Shown piece by piece: positions 1 through 7,668 of a DNA stretch of 64,000 bases; the stretch's first letter is position 1, and each line of letters opens with the position of its first letter. Origin of the DNA: Sediminibacillus dalangtanensis. Lineage in GTDB: Bacteria; Bacillota; Bacilli; Bacillales; Amphibacillaceae. The stretch is from NCBI RefSeq assembly GCF_017792025.1, contig NZ_CP046956.1, forward strand, positions 1,054,001 through 1,118,000. Direction: 5' to 3'. A model generated the notes under the pieces. The model saw only the letters and a list, made by a program, of their open reading frames with translations. It searched no databases and was not told the DNA's origin. The translations under genes were made by a program, and so were the position numbers.

Positions 1-1
1 G

Positions 2-454
2 ATTATGGGCCGGTTGTTCGACAAATTTGGTGCCAAGTGGCTGGCGATTATCGGGCTGGCAGATTTGGTCGTCACTACATTTATGTTTACGGACATGACA
101 GGTGACACAACCTTCACTTACTTGGCTACTGTGAACGCGGCTAGAATGCTCGGTGTCGCGATGGTAATGATGCCGGTCACTACAGCTGGTCTCAATCAGC
201 TGCCACCACACCTGATCCCGCATGGCACAGCGATGAACAACACCATGCGTCAGGTTGCCGGAGCTGTTGGTACAGCACTGTTGGTAACGGTTATGACCAA
301 TAATGTACAGCCTGAAAATGGAATCGATGGTGCTGTCCATGGGGTGAATGTTTCCTTTATCGTGGCAGGTATAATCGCGATTATCGGACTCGTTTTGTCA
401 TTCTTCATCAAAAACTCCCGTCCTTCTGTCGGAGAGGATACGGAGCAGGCTTAA
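2..454 (+). CDS. DHA2-family MFS drug exporter, C-terminal part (cut by window edge)
   Basis: The reading frame is open from the window edge and stops at 452-454, so only the last ~150 residues are visible. They contain several hydrophobic membrane segments and a charged C-terminal tail ending EDTEQA. The stretch FDKFGAKWLA, followed by MMPVTTAGLNQLP and HGTAMNNTMRQV, matches the same positions of the complete DHA2 (14-TM) exporter at 61298-62773 (FDKFGARWLA, MMPVMTAGLNQIP, HGSAMANTMQQV). It is therefore a paralogue in the proton-driven multidrug exporter family (EmrB/QacA/LmrB type). The substrate is unknown. A strong terminator follows at once. The ATG at 5 is internal, not the true start. 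Confidence 0.9.
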   Translation: MMGRLFDKFGAKWLAIIGLADLVVTTFMFTDMTGDTTFTYLATVNAARMLGVAMVMMPVTTAGLNQLPPHLIPHGTAMNNTMRQVAGAVGTALLVTVMTNNVQPENGIDGAVHGVNVSFIVAGIIAIIGLVLSFFIKNSRPSVGEDTEQA

Positions 455-470
455 ATGCACTAAATTCAAA

Positions 471-504
471 AAACCAGTCAACTGTTGTGTTGACTGGTTT
501 TTTT
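471..504 (+). terminator. Rho-independent terminator of the MFS gene
   Basis: A perfect 12-bp stem (471-482 with 489-500) and a 6-nt loop are followed by a T run ending at 504. It starts 17 bases after the stop codon. A dispersed repeat begins directly after the T run. Confidence 0.9.
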
Positions 505-748
505 GCTGTAAAGGAAATTATAAAATTAATTGACTGTGGATAATTATTGGCTGAACCAGCCACGTCCAGCTCCAGCGCCTACCCCCTCGAGGTCTTAAGC
601 CCACCCTCTGTGTGGCAAAAAGCGCCGCGCCGAGGCTGTTCTTAAGCTTGTCGGAGGCCCAAACGATGTGGGTCATGCAGGCGTTGCCACAGGACGTGAC
701 AGCTTTAGCCTGTACTCCTTTAAACAGGCGCTTGCGCTTTTGTCCCTA
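505..748 (+). repeat. Modular dispersed repeat, copy 1 (leader + module A + module B + tail)
   Basis: Longest of four related copies in this window (others at 14861, 48796 and 62823). It has a leader (GCTGTAAAGGAAATTATAAA type), module A (contains TACCCCCTCGAGGTCTTAAG), module B (contains GGGTCATGCAGGCGTTGCC) and a tail (GGCGCTTGCGCTTTTGTCC). It starts exactly behind a terminator T tract. The open frame that begins at 668 lies in this repeat and is not counted as a gene. The remaining gap to 848 shows no gene. Confidence 0.85.
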
Positions 749-848
749 TCGAACAGTAGCATAGAGAGGAATGTTTTTTTTGATCTAAGTACAGCGCATC
801 CAACAGTCTCTACATACATAAGATTAACCCTCTTGAAACCACTGGAGG

Positions 849-1478
849 TTAGACTTTCTCTGGATTTAAGCCTCTCCAGAAAAAATCAACGATTTGTTCG
901 GCGGTTTGCGTTGTTGTCGGAAAAATGCCATTTCCGTTCCGATTTCGATAGTTGCCAACCCGCAGCAATGCTACGTAGGCATGGGCAGCAAATGTGGAAT
1001 CAATACTGCTTGTTTCTTTCTTTTCTCCTGCTTCTCTAATCGCTTGTTCAATAGCTTTATATAATTGTTCCTCAGCATGCTGCATTCTGGTTATCTGTTC
1101 TTCTGACAAATTATTTTTTGTTTCGCGCATGAAACTGTCTAAGTCTATATTGAATGTGGCAGTCAAGTGTGCTTCGGCAATTTCCAGCAGGCGTTCGCGT
1201 AACGGAATATCTTTTTGTAAAATCCCTTGGGTTTGTCCATGAATCCGGGTAATTAGTTGTACGATGGTTTCTGTAAACAAGGAAGCCTTGCTTGGATAGT
1301 AATAATATATGGTAGCTTTGGTGAGGTTGGCAGCCTTGGCTACGTCGTCCACGGATACTTCCTGGTAACTATGGGCTAAAAAAAGCTCGATGGCTGCCTG
1401 GAGGATGATGTCGGTTGTCGGTTGTTTTCGGTCACTTGCGCGCGGTCTTCCCAGCGGCCGTTGGTTATTCGCGGTCAA
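849..1478 (-). CDS. TetR/AcrR family transcriptional repressor
   Basis: A 209-residue protein starting at TTG (1478-1476), preceded by AAGGAGAG at good spacing. The N-terminal helix-turn-helix covers about residues 24-68, with the family pattern VDDVAKAANLTKATIYYYY and then PSKASLF. The C-terminal helical domain that binds effector and dimerises is not conserved enough to name a ligand. It is divergent from the MMPL exporter at 1620, and the 140-bp shared region holds a consensus sigma-A promoter with an ACC-N4-GGT palindrome in its spacer. The likely role is local repression of the exporter, and perhaps of itself. TetR family membership is clear; the target is inferred from gene arrangement. 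Confidence 0.92.
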   Translation of the reverse strand: MTANNQRPLGRPRASDRKQPTTDIILQAAIELFLAHSYQEVSVDDVAKAANLTKATIYYYYPSKASLFTETIVQLITRIHGQTQGILQKDIPLRERLLEIAEAHLTATFNIDLDSFMRETKNNLSEEQITRMQHAEEQLYKAIEQAIREAGEKKETSSIDSTFAAHAYVALLRVGNYRNRNGNGIFPTTTQTAEQIVDFFWRGLNPEKV

Positions 1479-1551
1479 TCTCGCTCTCTCCTTATTTCCT
1501 TCTATTTCTGCAAGTATATCATACGTTTTTAATAAAGATATTTCCTGTAAA

Positions 1552-1580
1552 TTGAAAATTAACCAACCGGTATATATAAT
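1552..1580 (+). promoter_or_regulatory. Sigma-A promoter of the MMPL exporter
   Basis: TTGAAA at 1552-1557 and TATAAT at 1575-1580 with an exact 17-bp spacer, 40 bases before the start codon. Confidence 0.8.
1562..1571. promoter_or_regulatory. Candidate TetR operator in the promoter spacer
   Basis: ACCAACCGGT fits ACC-N4-GGT, the pattern seen three times in front of the other TetR gene of this window (60304-60395). It lies between the -35 and -10 boxes, a position where a bound repressor would block RNA polymerase. Assignment to the divergent TetR protein is inference. Confidence 0.45.
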
Positions 1581-1619
1581 TAATATCAGTACTTACTTTC
1601 AATCGGAGAAGGGGATGGC

Positions 1620-3857
1620 ATGAACAATTTTACAGAATGGTTAGGCAAAGCGATAGCAGGTATGAGAACCAGATGGTTAACCGTGGTGATATGGGTTGCC
1701 CTTGTGGCAGTAGTATCGATGGTGTGGCCTCAGGTGAATAAAGAAGAAACAGGATCGAATAATCTGTTACCGGGAGATGCAATGTCGGAAGAGGCTGCCA
1801 GGCTTGCTGATGAACAGTTTCCGGATAATTCGGGTGTTCCGTTACTTGTGGTATGGTACAGAGATGGCGGATTGACAGAAGAAGATTTTTTATCTGTACA
1901 ATCATTGTTCGGCAAGTTGGAAGAAAACCCGCTCGAAAATCAAAAAATGATTCCAGGATTTGGAGAAATGCCTGTGCCGGTATTGCAAGAGGCAGCCTCA
2001 GAAGATGAAATGGCACTAACGACTCCGATATTTTTTAGCGAGGAAGCTGTCACAGATGAACTGCAAGCAGCGATGGTCAGTTTGCAGCAGCGCATAAATG
2101 AGATTTCGGAGGAGCAGGTCTTTGAAAAAGACCTCGAATCTGAAGGGCTTCACGTAAGATTTACCGGCCCGGCAGGCATTCAGACGGATACCACTGCTTT
2201 GTTCAGCCAGGCGGATGTGACCTTGTTGATTGCGACTGTCTTATTGGTATTGGTATTGCTGATTGTTTTATACCGTTCTCCTATATTAGCGGTTGTTCCG
2301 CTGATAGGTGTAGGTTTTGCGTATGGTTTGGTCAGCCCGTTGCTAGGTTTCTTTGCCAGTCAGGGCTGGATTGTCGTCGATGCACAGGCAGTATCGATCA
2401 TGACTGTCCTGTTATTTGGGGCTGGAACAGATTATTGTTTGTTCCTTGTTTCCCGTTACCGGGATGAACTGCAATTGGAGGCGAATAAATATAAGGCACT
2501 GCAGCTGGCGATTGCCAATTCCGGTGGGGCCATTATGATGAGTGCACTTACCACGGCGATTGGTTTGTTGACTTTATCGCTGGCGCAGTATGCTTCTTAC
2601 GATCGATTTGCTGTTCCCTTCAGTCTTGCGATTGTTATTATGTGTATTGCTGTGCTAACCTTGCTTCCGGCAATTTTGGCCATTTTCGGTAGAACGGCTT
2701 TCTTCCCATTCATACCAAGAACAGAAAAGATGGCGAAAGAATTAACAGAGAAAAAAGGAAAACCAGTTCGGCAACCAAAAACGAGAAGCAAGTTCAGTAA
2801 AGCGGCAGGTCGACTGGTTACGGAGAAGCCATGGGCAATTATTATTGTCTGCCTTCTTTTCTTGGGCGGACTGGCAGCATTCGTACCAAAAATCGATTAC
2901 ACGTATGGCGTGCTGGATTCTTTTCCAGATGATATGCCGTCCCGGGAAGGTTTTGCTGTAATTGCTGAACACTATCCTCCCGGAGAAATTGCTCCAGTCG
3001 ATATGATCGTCGAGACAGATAGCGGGATAGATGAAATGCAATCGGCTATCGCTGGAATGGACAATGTTGCGAGGGTAAGTGATCCGAGATTTGGGGAGAA
3101 CAATGAGGATTTTGTTCATTACTCCGTCACGCTATCTATCGACCCTTATTCTTCTGAAGCTGTAGCCATGGTTCCGGATTTAAAGGATCGTGCAGAGGAT
3201 GTACTGGAACAGGAGGGCATGGAAAATGCTGATGACCATGTATGGATTGGCGGAGAAACAGCAATTCTTTTTGACACCGAACAAATAACCAGCCGTGACC
3301 AAAATATCATTATTCCGGTCATCCTTGTTATCATCGCTATTTTGCTGCTGGTATATTTACGTTCGATTGTTGCAATGACTTATTTACTGTTGACGGTTGT
3401 TTTGTCTTTCTTTTCCGCATTGGGGCTGGGTTGGCTGTTTATCCATTACGGAATGGATGAGCCGGCGATGCAAGGGCTGATCCCGTTATACGCCTTTGTA
3501 TTTCTTGTAGCACTAGGCGGTGATTACAATATTTTTATGATATCGAGTATTTGGAGAAACCGGAAACGGATGCCGTTAAAACAGGCAATTGCAGAAGGGG
3601 TAGGGGAAACCAGCAGTGTCATTACTTCCGCAGGCCTTATTTTGGCAGGAACATTTTCTGTTTTAGCTGTCATGCCGATGCAGGTGCTTGTTCAGTTTGG
3701 TGTCGTCACCGCCATCGGTGTGTTACTCGATACCTTTATCGTCAGACCGTTGCTCGTCCCCGCCATTACCACCGTGCTGGGAAAATATGCGTTCTGGCCA
3801 GGGGCTTTGTGGAAAAAAACGGATGCTCAACTCCAGAAAAAAAGAAGTTCATGGTAA
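1620..3857 (+). CDS. MMPL/RND-family exporter (YdfJ-like)
   Basis: A 745-residue membrane protein, the usual size for Gram-positive MMPL proteins such as B. subtilis YdfJ. The topology is the duplicated MMPL plan: TM1 near 18-36, an extracytoplasmic loop to about 195, a five-helix bundle at about 200-360, then TM7 near 403-425, a second loop, and a bundle from about 558 to 730. Conserved polar motifs GTDYCLFLVSRYRDEL and GGDYNIFMISSIWRNRKR, at equivalent places in the two halves, carry the aspartates expected to relay protons. The start ATG follows GGAGAAGGGG. It is monocistronic with its own terminator and divergent from a TetR repressor, which suggests inducible export of a lipid or drug. 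The substrate is unknown. Confidence 0.92.
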   Translation: MNNFTEWLGKAIAGMRTRWLTVVIWVALVAVVSMVWPQVNKEETGSNNLLPGDAMSEEAARLADEQFPDNSGVPLLVVWYRDGGLTEEDFLSVQSLFGKLEENPLENQKMIPGFGEMPVPVLQEAASEDEMALTTPIFFSEEAVTDELQAAMVSLQQRINEISEEQVFEKDLESEGLHVRFTGPAGIQTDTTALFSQADVTLLIATVLLVLVLLIVLYRSPILAVVPLIGVGFAYGLVSPLLGFFASQGWIVVDAQAVSIMTVLLFGAGTDYCLFLVSRYRDELQLEANKYKALQLAIANSGGAIMMSALTTAIGLLTLSLAQYASYDRFAVPFSLAIVIMCIAVLTLLPAILAIFGRTAFFPFIPRTEKMAKELTEKKGKPVRQPKTRSKFSKAAGRLVTEKPWAIIIVCLLFLGGLAAFVPKIDYTYGVLDSFPDDMPSREGFAVIAEHYPPGEIAPVDMIVETDSGIDEMQSAIAGMDNVARVSDPRFGENNEDFVHYSVTLSIDPYSSEAVAMVPDLKDRAEDVLEQEGMENADDHVWIGGETAILFDTEQITSRDQNIIIPVILVIIAILLLVYLRSIVAMTYLLLTVVLSFFSALGLGWLFIHYGMDEPAMQGLIPLYAFVFLVALGGDYNIFMISSIWRNRKRMPLKQAIAEGVGETSSVITSAGLILAGTFSVLAVMPMQVLVQFGVVTAIGVLLDTFIVRPLLVPAITTVLGKYAFWPGALWKKTDAQLQKKRSSW

Positions 3858-3860
3858 AAA

Positions 3861-3893
3861 GAGTACCGCCAGCCAAACTGGCGGTACTTCTTT
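3861..3893 (+). terminator. Terminator of the MMPL gene
   Basis: An 11-bp perfect stem (3862-3872 with 3878-3888) with a 5-nt loop follows the stop codon by 4 bases. The T tract is short and interrupted (TTCTTT). Confidence 0.75.
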
Positions 3894-4184
3894 GCATGGA
3901 AGGTAAGAAAGTATGAGTTCTGATGTGATGTTGTCAGGACCTTTCCGTGGTCTTAAGCCAATCCCTGTACAGCAGAAGGAATCCACTCAGAGGTTTCTCT
4001 CAAGCTGATTGGTGGTGAGTAGAGAGATTCCTCGTTTAAAATTGTAGAGAAGTGGAGGGGTTTGCGGAAATGATGGCCAGCCTCATGTATTGAATTAATC
4101 AGATTTATTTGTAACGATAGATAACATTTTTTAATGATTGTTTGATAACAATGGCGTATATTAGGTACAAGAGGTGAAGGGGAA
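3894..4184. other. Intergenic region with a degenerate inverted repeat
   Basis: No gene seen. An imperfect palindrome spans about 3982-4038 (GAATCCACTCA on the left, TGAGTAGAGAGATTC on the right). The AT-rich stretch at 4100-4165 probably holds the promoter of the methyltransferase gene, but no clean -35/-10 pair could be picked. Confidence 0.4.
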
Positions 4185-4796
4185 ATGGGAAAATGGTTTC
4201 CAACAGTCTATGATTTTTTCATGAAACCTTTGGAGAAACATAGGTTTAAGGATATTCGAAGCAATCTTATAGCAAAAGCAAAAGGAAGAGTTCTAGAGAT
4301 TGGTTCCGGCTCAGGAATCAATTTACCACACTATCAGCACTGTGTTGAACAAGTGACGGCTATAGATCCCAATGAACAGATGTTGCAGCGTTCTGCTAAA
4401 TTTGTGCGGCAGGGAAAAGTGCAAGTCCAACTTATAAAGGCAGAGGCGGAGAAACTTCCCTTCGCAGACAATACATTTGATACGGTAGTAGCAACGCTGG
4501 TATTTTGTACGGTTGCGGATCCACAAAAAGCCATTTTAGAAATAAAAAGAGTCAGCAAACCCGGAGCAAGGATACTCTTATTCGAGCATGTTAAAGTACA
4601 TCATCCGTTTTGGGCGAAGATCCAAGATATACTAACACCGGCTTGGAAAAAAGTATGTGACGGCTGCCATTTAAACCGGAACACACTTGATTATATAAAA
4701 CAAGCGGATTTATCTGTCCTTGAATTTAAAAATTACTACAAAGGAATATTTATAACGGTAGATTGTTCATACCAGCCAGAAGTGAATAAGAAATAG
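4185..4796 (+). CDS. Class I SAM-dependent methyltransferase
   Basis: A 203-residue protein with the Rossmann-type methyltransferase fold. The SAM-binding glycine motif VLEIGSGSGINLPHY lies near residues 34-48, the acidic post-beta2 segment is TAIDPNEQM, and a motif II-like stretch is AEKLPFADNTFDTV. The C-terminal DGCHLNRNT pattern resembles METTL7/UbiE-type and phospholipid N-methyltransferases, so a small lipid or quinone-like acceptor is possible, but the substrate cannot be read from sequence. The start ATG has GAGGTGAAGGGG just upstream. It stands alone and converges on the copper-storage gene, sharing a bidirectional terminator. Confidence 0.88.
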   Translation: MGKWFPTVYDFFMKPLEKHRFKDIRSNLIAKAKGRVLEIGSGSGINLPHYQHCVEQVTAIDPNEQMLQRSAKFVRQGKVQVQLIKAEAEKLPFADNTFDTVVATLVFCTVADPQKAILEIKRVSKPGARILLFEHVKVHHPFWAKIQDILTPAWKKVCDGCHLNRNTLDYIKQADLSVLEFKNYYKGIFITVDCSYQPEVNKK

Positions 4797-4879
4797 GTGT
4801 CACCCAGCCTAAATGATTCAAACACAAGCAAATTAGTGAAGTGAAGTTGTTTAGAAGGGCTAATATGTTTATATAGTAG

Positions 4880-4915
4880 AAAAAAGTCTCCGGAATAATT
4901 CCGGAGACTTTTTTA
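4880..4915. terminator. Bidirectional terminator between methyltransferase and copper-storage gene
   Basis: AAAAAGTCTCCGG pairs perfectly with CCGGAGACTTTTT around a 7-nt loop. The A and T runs flank it on both sides, so it can serve both convergent genes. Confidence 0.9.
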
Positions 4916-4931
4916 GGAGTTCCTTACTAAA

Positions 4932-5258
4932 TTAAGCAACTTTACGGCAAGCATCTGCACACTTCATGCAGATATCCGCACATTTCTGGCAATGTTCTTG
5001 TTCGTGCTTTTTACATTCATTTCCACAGTCTTCGCAAATTTTTGCACATACAGAAGCAAGTTCCGCTACATATGGTGTACCACGCGTAATTGCTTGAGCC
5101 AGGTAACCGCAAATATCCGCGCATTCACGATCAAGGCGAATGCATGGTGCCATCATTTTCACGTCGTCTTCCTCTAGACAGGCATCATAACAGTGGTTGC
5201 ACTGTACCATACAGTCATGTAAAGTGTTGAGAAGCTCTTGATATTTTTCGTGTGCCAT
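4932..5258 (-). CDS. yhjQ: Four-helix-bundle copper-storage protein (Csp3/YhjQ family)
   Basis: A 108-residue soluble protein with 16 cysteines at 16, 20, 23, 27, 39, 46, 50, 71, 75, 78, 82, 90, 93, 97, 100 and 104, mostly in CxxxC and CxxC spacing along predicted helices. This matches cytosolic copper-storage proteins of the Csp3 type (B. subtilis YhjQ has the same length, and I recall the same CIRLDRECADIC core). In this family four-helix bundles form a tetramer whose cores are lined with Cys thiolates that bind many Cu(I) ions. There is no signal peptide, so it is cytosolic. The start ATG is preceded by GGAGGGA. No copper exporter or chaperone gene lies next to it. Confidence 0.9.
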   Translation of the reverse strand: MAHEKYQELLNTLHDCMVQCNHCYDACLEEDDVKMMAPCIRLDRECADICGYLAQAITRGTPYVAELASVCAKICEDCGNECKKHEQEHCQKCADICMKCADACRKVA

Positions 5259-5441
5259 TTTATCGTCCCTCCATTAAGTATATTACATATAATCATCTTC
5301 CCCGTTTGAAGCCAGATTAAACCGATAGTTATCTGACAAGGAATATGCGAGGGAATCTGATGCTTAAACCCTCGCAATGGATAACGAATGAACTTGGTGG
5401 ACAAGTACACAATAATGCCATAGGTCATTATGCATAGGAGA

Positions 5442-5482
5442 AACATTACCTTTGTCTTATTGACTGCGACAAAGGTAATGTT
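5442..5482. promoter_or_regulatory. 15-bp perfect inverted repeat upstream of the mtl promoter (candidate MtlR site)
   Basis: Arms 5442-5456 and 5468-5482 are perfectly complementary around 11 bases and contain TTTGTC-N11-GACAAA. It ends 8 bases before the -35 box of the mtl promoter, a usual place for an activator, and has no T tract. B. subtilis MtlR sites also contain TTG/CAA-type half-sites, but the spacing differs, so the assignment is inference. Confidence 0.5.
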
Positions 5483-5490
5483 AGTGTTTC

Positions 5491-5519
5491 TTGAATGGCG
5501 TTTACATGTGACTTATGAT
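5491..5519 (+). promoter_or_regulatory. Sigma-A promoter of the mannitol operon
   Basis: TTGAAT (5491-5496), 17-bp spacer, TATGAT (5514-5519), 44 bases before the mtlA start. The spacer contains GGCGTTTACA, which matches one half of a CcpA cre box, so catabolite control is possible but the site is degenerate. Confidence 0.65.
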
Positions 5520-5563
5520 GATAACGTCTGATATTATCTTATTTTATTGAAAGGAAGTATAAT

Positions 5564-7501
5564 ATGGCTCAATCATCTGTAAAAGTTGCAATACAGAAGT
5601 TTGGTAATTTCCTTAGTTCCATGGTATTACCCAACATTGGTGCTTTTATTGCCTGGGGTTTGATTACGGCATTGTTTATTCCGGATGGAATCATTCCGAA
5701 TGAAGAGCTTGCCAAGTTAGTTGACCCGATGGTTAAGTACTTATTGCCGCTGTTAATCGGTTATACTGGCGGTAAATTGATTCACGATCAACGCGGAGGG
5801 GTGGTCGGCGCGATTGCCACCATCGGTGTGATTGTCGGAGCTCCCGATACGCCAATGTTCCTTGGCGCGATGATCATGGGTCCTCTTGGGGGATATGTGA
5901 TCAAAAAATTTGATCAGTTAATCGAAGGGAAAATCAGAACCGGTTTCGAAATGCTTGTCAATAACTTTTCTGCCGGTATTCTTGGTGGATTGCTTGCAAT
6001 CCTGTCTTTCCTTGCGATCGGCCCGGCTGTAGACGGATTCACGCAAGTGTTGGTTGTAGGTGTCGACTGGTTAGTAGGCGCGGGCTTATTGCCATTGACA
6101 AGTATCCTGATCGAACCGGCAAAAATCCTGTTCCTGAACAATGCAATCAACCACGGGGTGTTGTCTCCGATTGGCCTTGAGCAGGTACAGAATGCAGGGA
6201 AGTCTGTGTTATTCCTGCTAGAAGCCAACCCGGGACCAGGTCTGGGTGTCTTGTTAGCCTTCTCTCTCTTCGGAAAAGGTTCTGCTAAACAATCTGCTCC
6301 AGGAGCAGGAATCATTCACTTCTTGGGCGGTATCCATGAAATTTATTTCCCATATGTATTGATGAAACCTATGTTGTTCATCGCTGTTATTCTTGGCGGA
6401 ATGAGCGGCGTATTTACGTTGGTACTGTTGGGCGGAGGCCTTGTGGCTCCTTCCTCGCCGGGAAGTATTATTGCTATTACAGCTGTCACTCCACCACAGG
6501 CAATGTCTTATGTCGCCAACTATGCGGGTGTGATAGTGGCTGCGGTAGTTTCATTTGTTGTTTCGGCAATTGTGCTTAAATCCGGAAAGCAGTCAGAAGA
6601 AGATATTGATCAAGCAACCAAAAAGATGGAAGAAATGAAAGGAAAGAAAAGCTCTGTTGCAGGCTCTGTATCTTCGGGAGCTGCAGAAAACACAGCGGAA
6701 CATGGTGTGATGCCTGAAGAGGTAGACAAAATCGTATTCGCCTGTGATGCCGGCATGGGTTCGAGCGCCATGGGAGCTTCCTTGCTGCGTAAAAAGGTAA
6801 AGGAAGCTGATCTCGATGTGGCGGTGACGAATACGTCGATCAGCAACCTGCCGAGTGACGCGCAAATCGTCATTACACAGGAAGAGCTGACACCACGTGC
6901 TCAAAACAAGCTGCCGAACGCTTACCATATTTCGGTGGATAACTTCTTATCCAGCCCTGAATATGACAAGCTGATTGACAGCTTACAAAGCGGGGTATCA
7001 GAAGAACTGGCTGAACTTACGGAAGATTCTCAGGAAGAGGTAACAGAACCAGATCCGGGAAAAGCAGATGATGATGATGACTTGCTTCTCGAAGAGAACA
7101 TTTTTATCGGCCAGGAATTTGACTCGAAAGAGGACGCAATTCGCTTTGCTGGGGAAGCATTGGTGAAAGCGGGCTATGTAGAAGAAAGCTATGTTGATGC
7201 CATGATTGAACGGGATAACATAACATCCACATACATGGGGAACAATGTAGCGATTCCACACGGCACGGAAGATGCAAAAAAAGCGGTGCTCAAATCTGGT
7301 TTCACAGTTGTACAGGTACCGAATGGTGTCGATTTTGACGGAGAAGAAACAAAATTGATTTTCGGAATCGCAGGAAAAGACGGTACCCACTTGGAAATCC
7401 TTTCAGGAATTGCAGTCATTTGTTCGGAAATGGAAAATATCGAACAGATGGTCCAGGCAAAAACAGCGAAAGAACTGAAGGACATCATCAACAGTAAATA
7501 A
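5564..7501 (+). CDS. mtlA: Mannitol PTS permease EIICBA
   Basis: A 645-residue protein that imports mannitol and phosphorylates it to mannitol 1-phosphate. The membrane EIIC domain spans about residues 1-345. The EIIB domain follows at about 387-480, with phospho-cysteine Cys394 in the loop CDAGMGSS. After an acidic linker (about 485-515, with a run of five aspartates) comes an EIIA domain to the C terminus, with phospho-histidine His566 in [10 protein letters not shown]. subtilis splits EIICB (MtlA) and EIIA (MtlF); here EIIA is fused, as in E. coli. The start ATG follows AAAGGAAG. First gene of mtlA-mtlR-mtlD; activation by MtlR is expected from the family. Confidence 0.95.
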   Translation: MAQSSVKVAIQKFGNFLSSMVLPNIGAFIAWGLITALFIPDGIIPNEELAKLVDPMVKYLLPLLIGYTGGKLIHDQRGGVVGAIATIGVIVGAPDTPMFLGAMIMGPLGGYVIKKFDQLIEGKIRTGFEMLVNNFSAGILGGLLAILSFLAIGPAVDGFTQVLVVGVDWLVGAGLLPLTSILIEPAKILFLNNAINHGVLSPIGLEQVQNAGKSVLFLLEANPGPGLGVLLAFSLFGKGSAKQSAPGAGIIHFLGGIHEIYFPYVLMKPMLFIAVILGGMSGVFTLVLLGGGLVAPSSPGSIIAITAVTPPQAMSYVANYAGVIVAAVVSFVVSAIVLKSGKQSEEDIDQATKKMEEMKGKKSSVAGSVSSGAAENTAEHGVMPEEVDKIVFACDAGMGSSAMGASLLRKKVKEADLDVAVTNTSISNLPSDAQIVITQEELTPRAQNKLPNAYHISVDNFLSSPEYDKLIDSLQSGVSEELAELTEDSQEEVTEPDPGKADDDDDLLLEENIFIGQEFDSKEDAIRFAGEALVKAGYVEESYVDAMIERDNITSTYMGNNVAIPHGTEDAKKAVLKSGFTVVQVPNGVDFDGEETKLIFGIAGKDGTHLEILSGIAVICSEMENIEQMVQAKTAKELKDIINSK

Positions 7502-7515
7502 GTGCAGCATAGAGG

Positions 7516-7547
7516 AGAAAGGCGGGGGTATTCCTGCCTTTCTGTTC
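7516..7547 (+). terminator. Weak terminator/attenuator between mtlA and mtlR
   Basis: AGAAAGGCGGG (7516-7526) pairs with TCCTGCCTTTCT up to 7543, with one G-U, followed by a poor T tract. It could lower mtlR-mtlD expression relative to mtlA. Confidence 0.55.
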
Positions 7548-7668
7548 TACTTTCAGCCCAAAAACTGGAATGAGGAACAAGAAGAGGTTCGCAAGCATTT
7601 TCTTGTTTTCCTGTATAGATGGACCAAGTACTTAGAAGAACATTTTAATGTAGAAATGAGTGGGTAAT

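Noticed and set aside
668..1039. 123-codon open frame beginning MGHAGVATGR, and a similar 60-codon frame at 14890-15072
   Set aside because: Both begin inside module B of the dispersed repeat, have no ribosome binding site, diverge after the repeat, and the first runs antisense into the TetR gene.
3895..4050. Possible structured RNA after the MMPL gene
   Set aside because: Only one imperfect hairpin with no closing helix or relation to a downstream gene; more like a decayed repeat.
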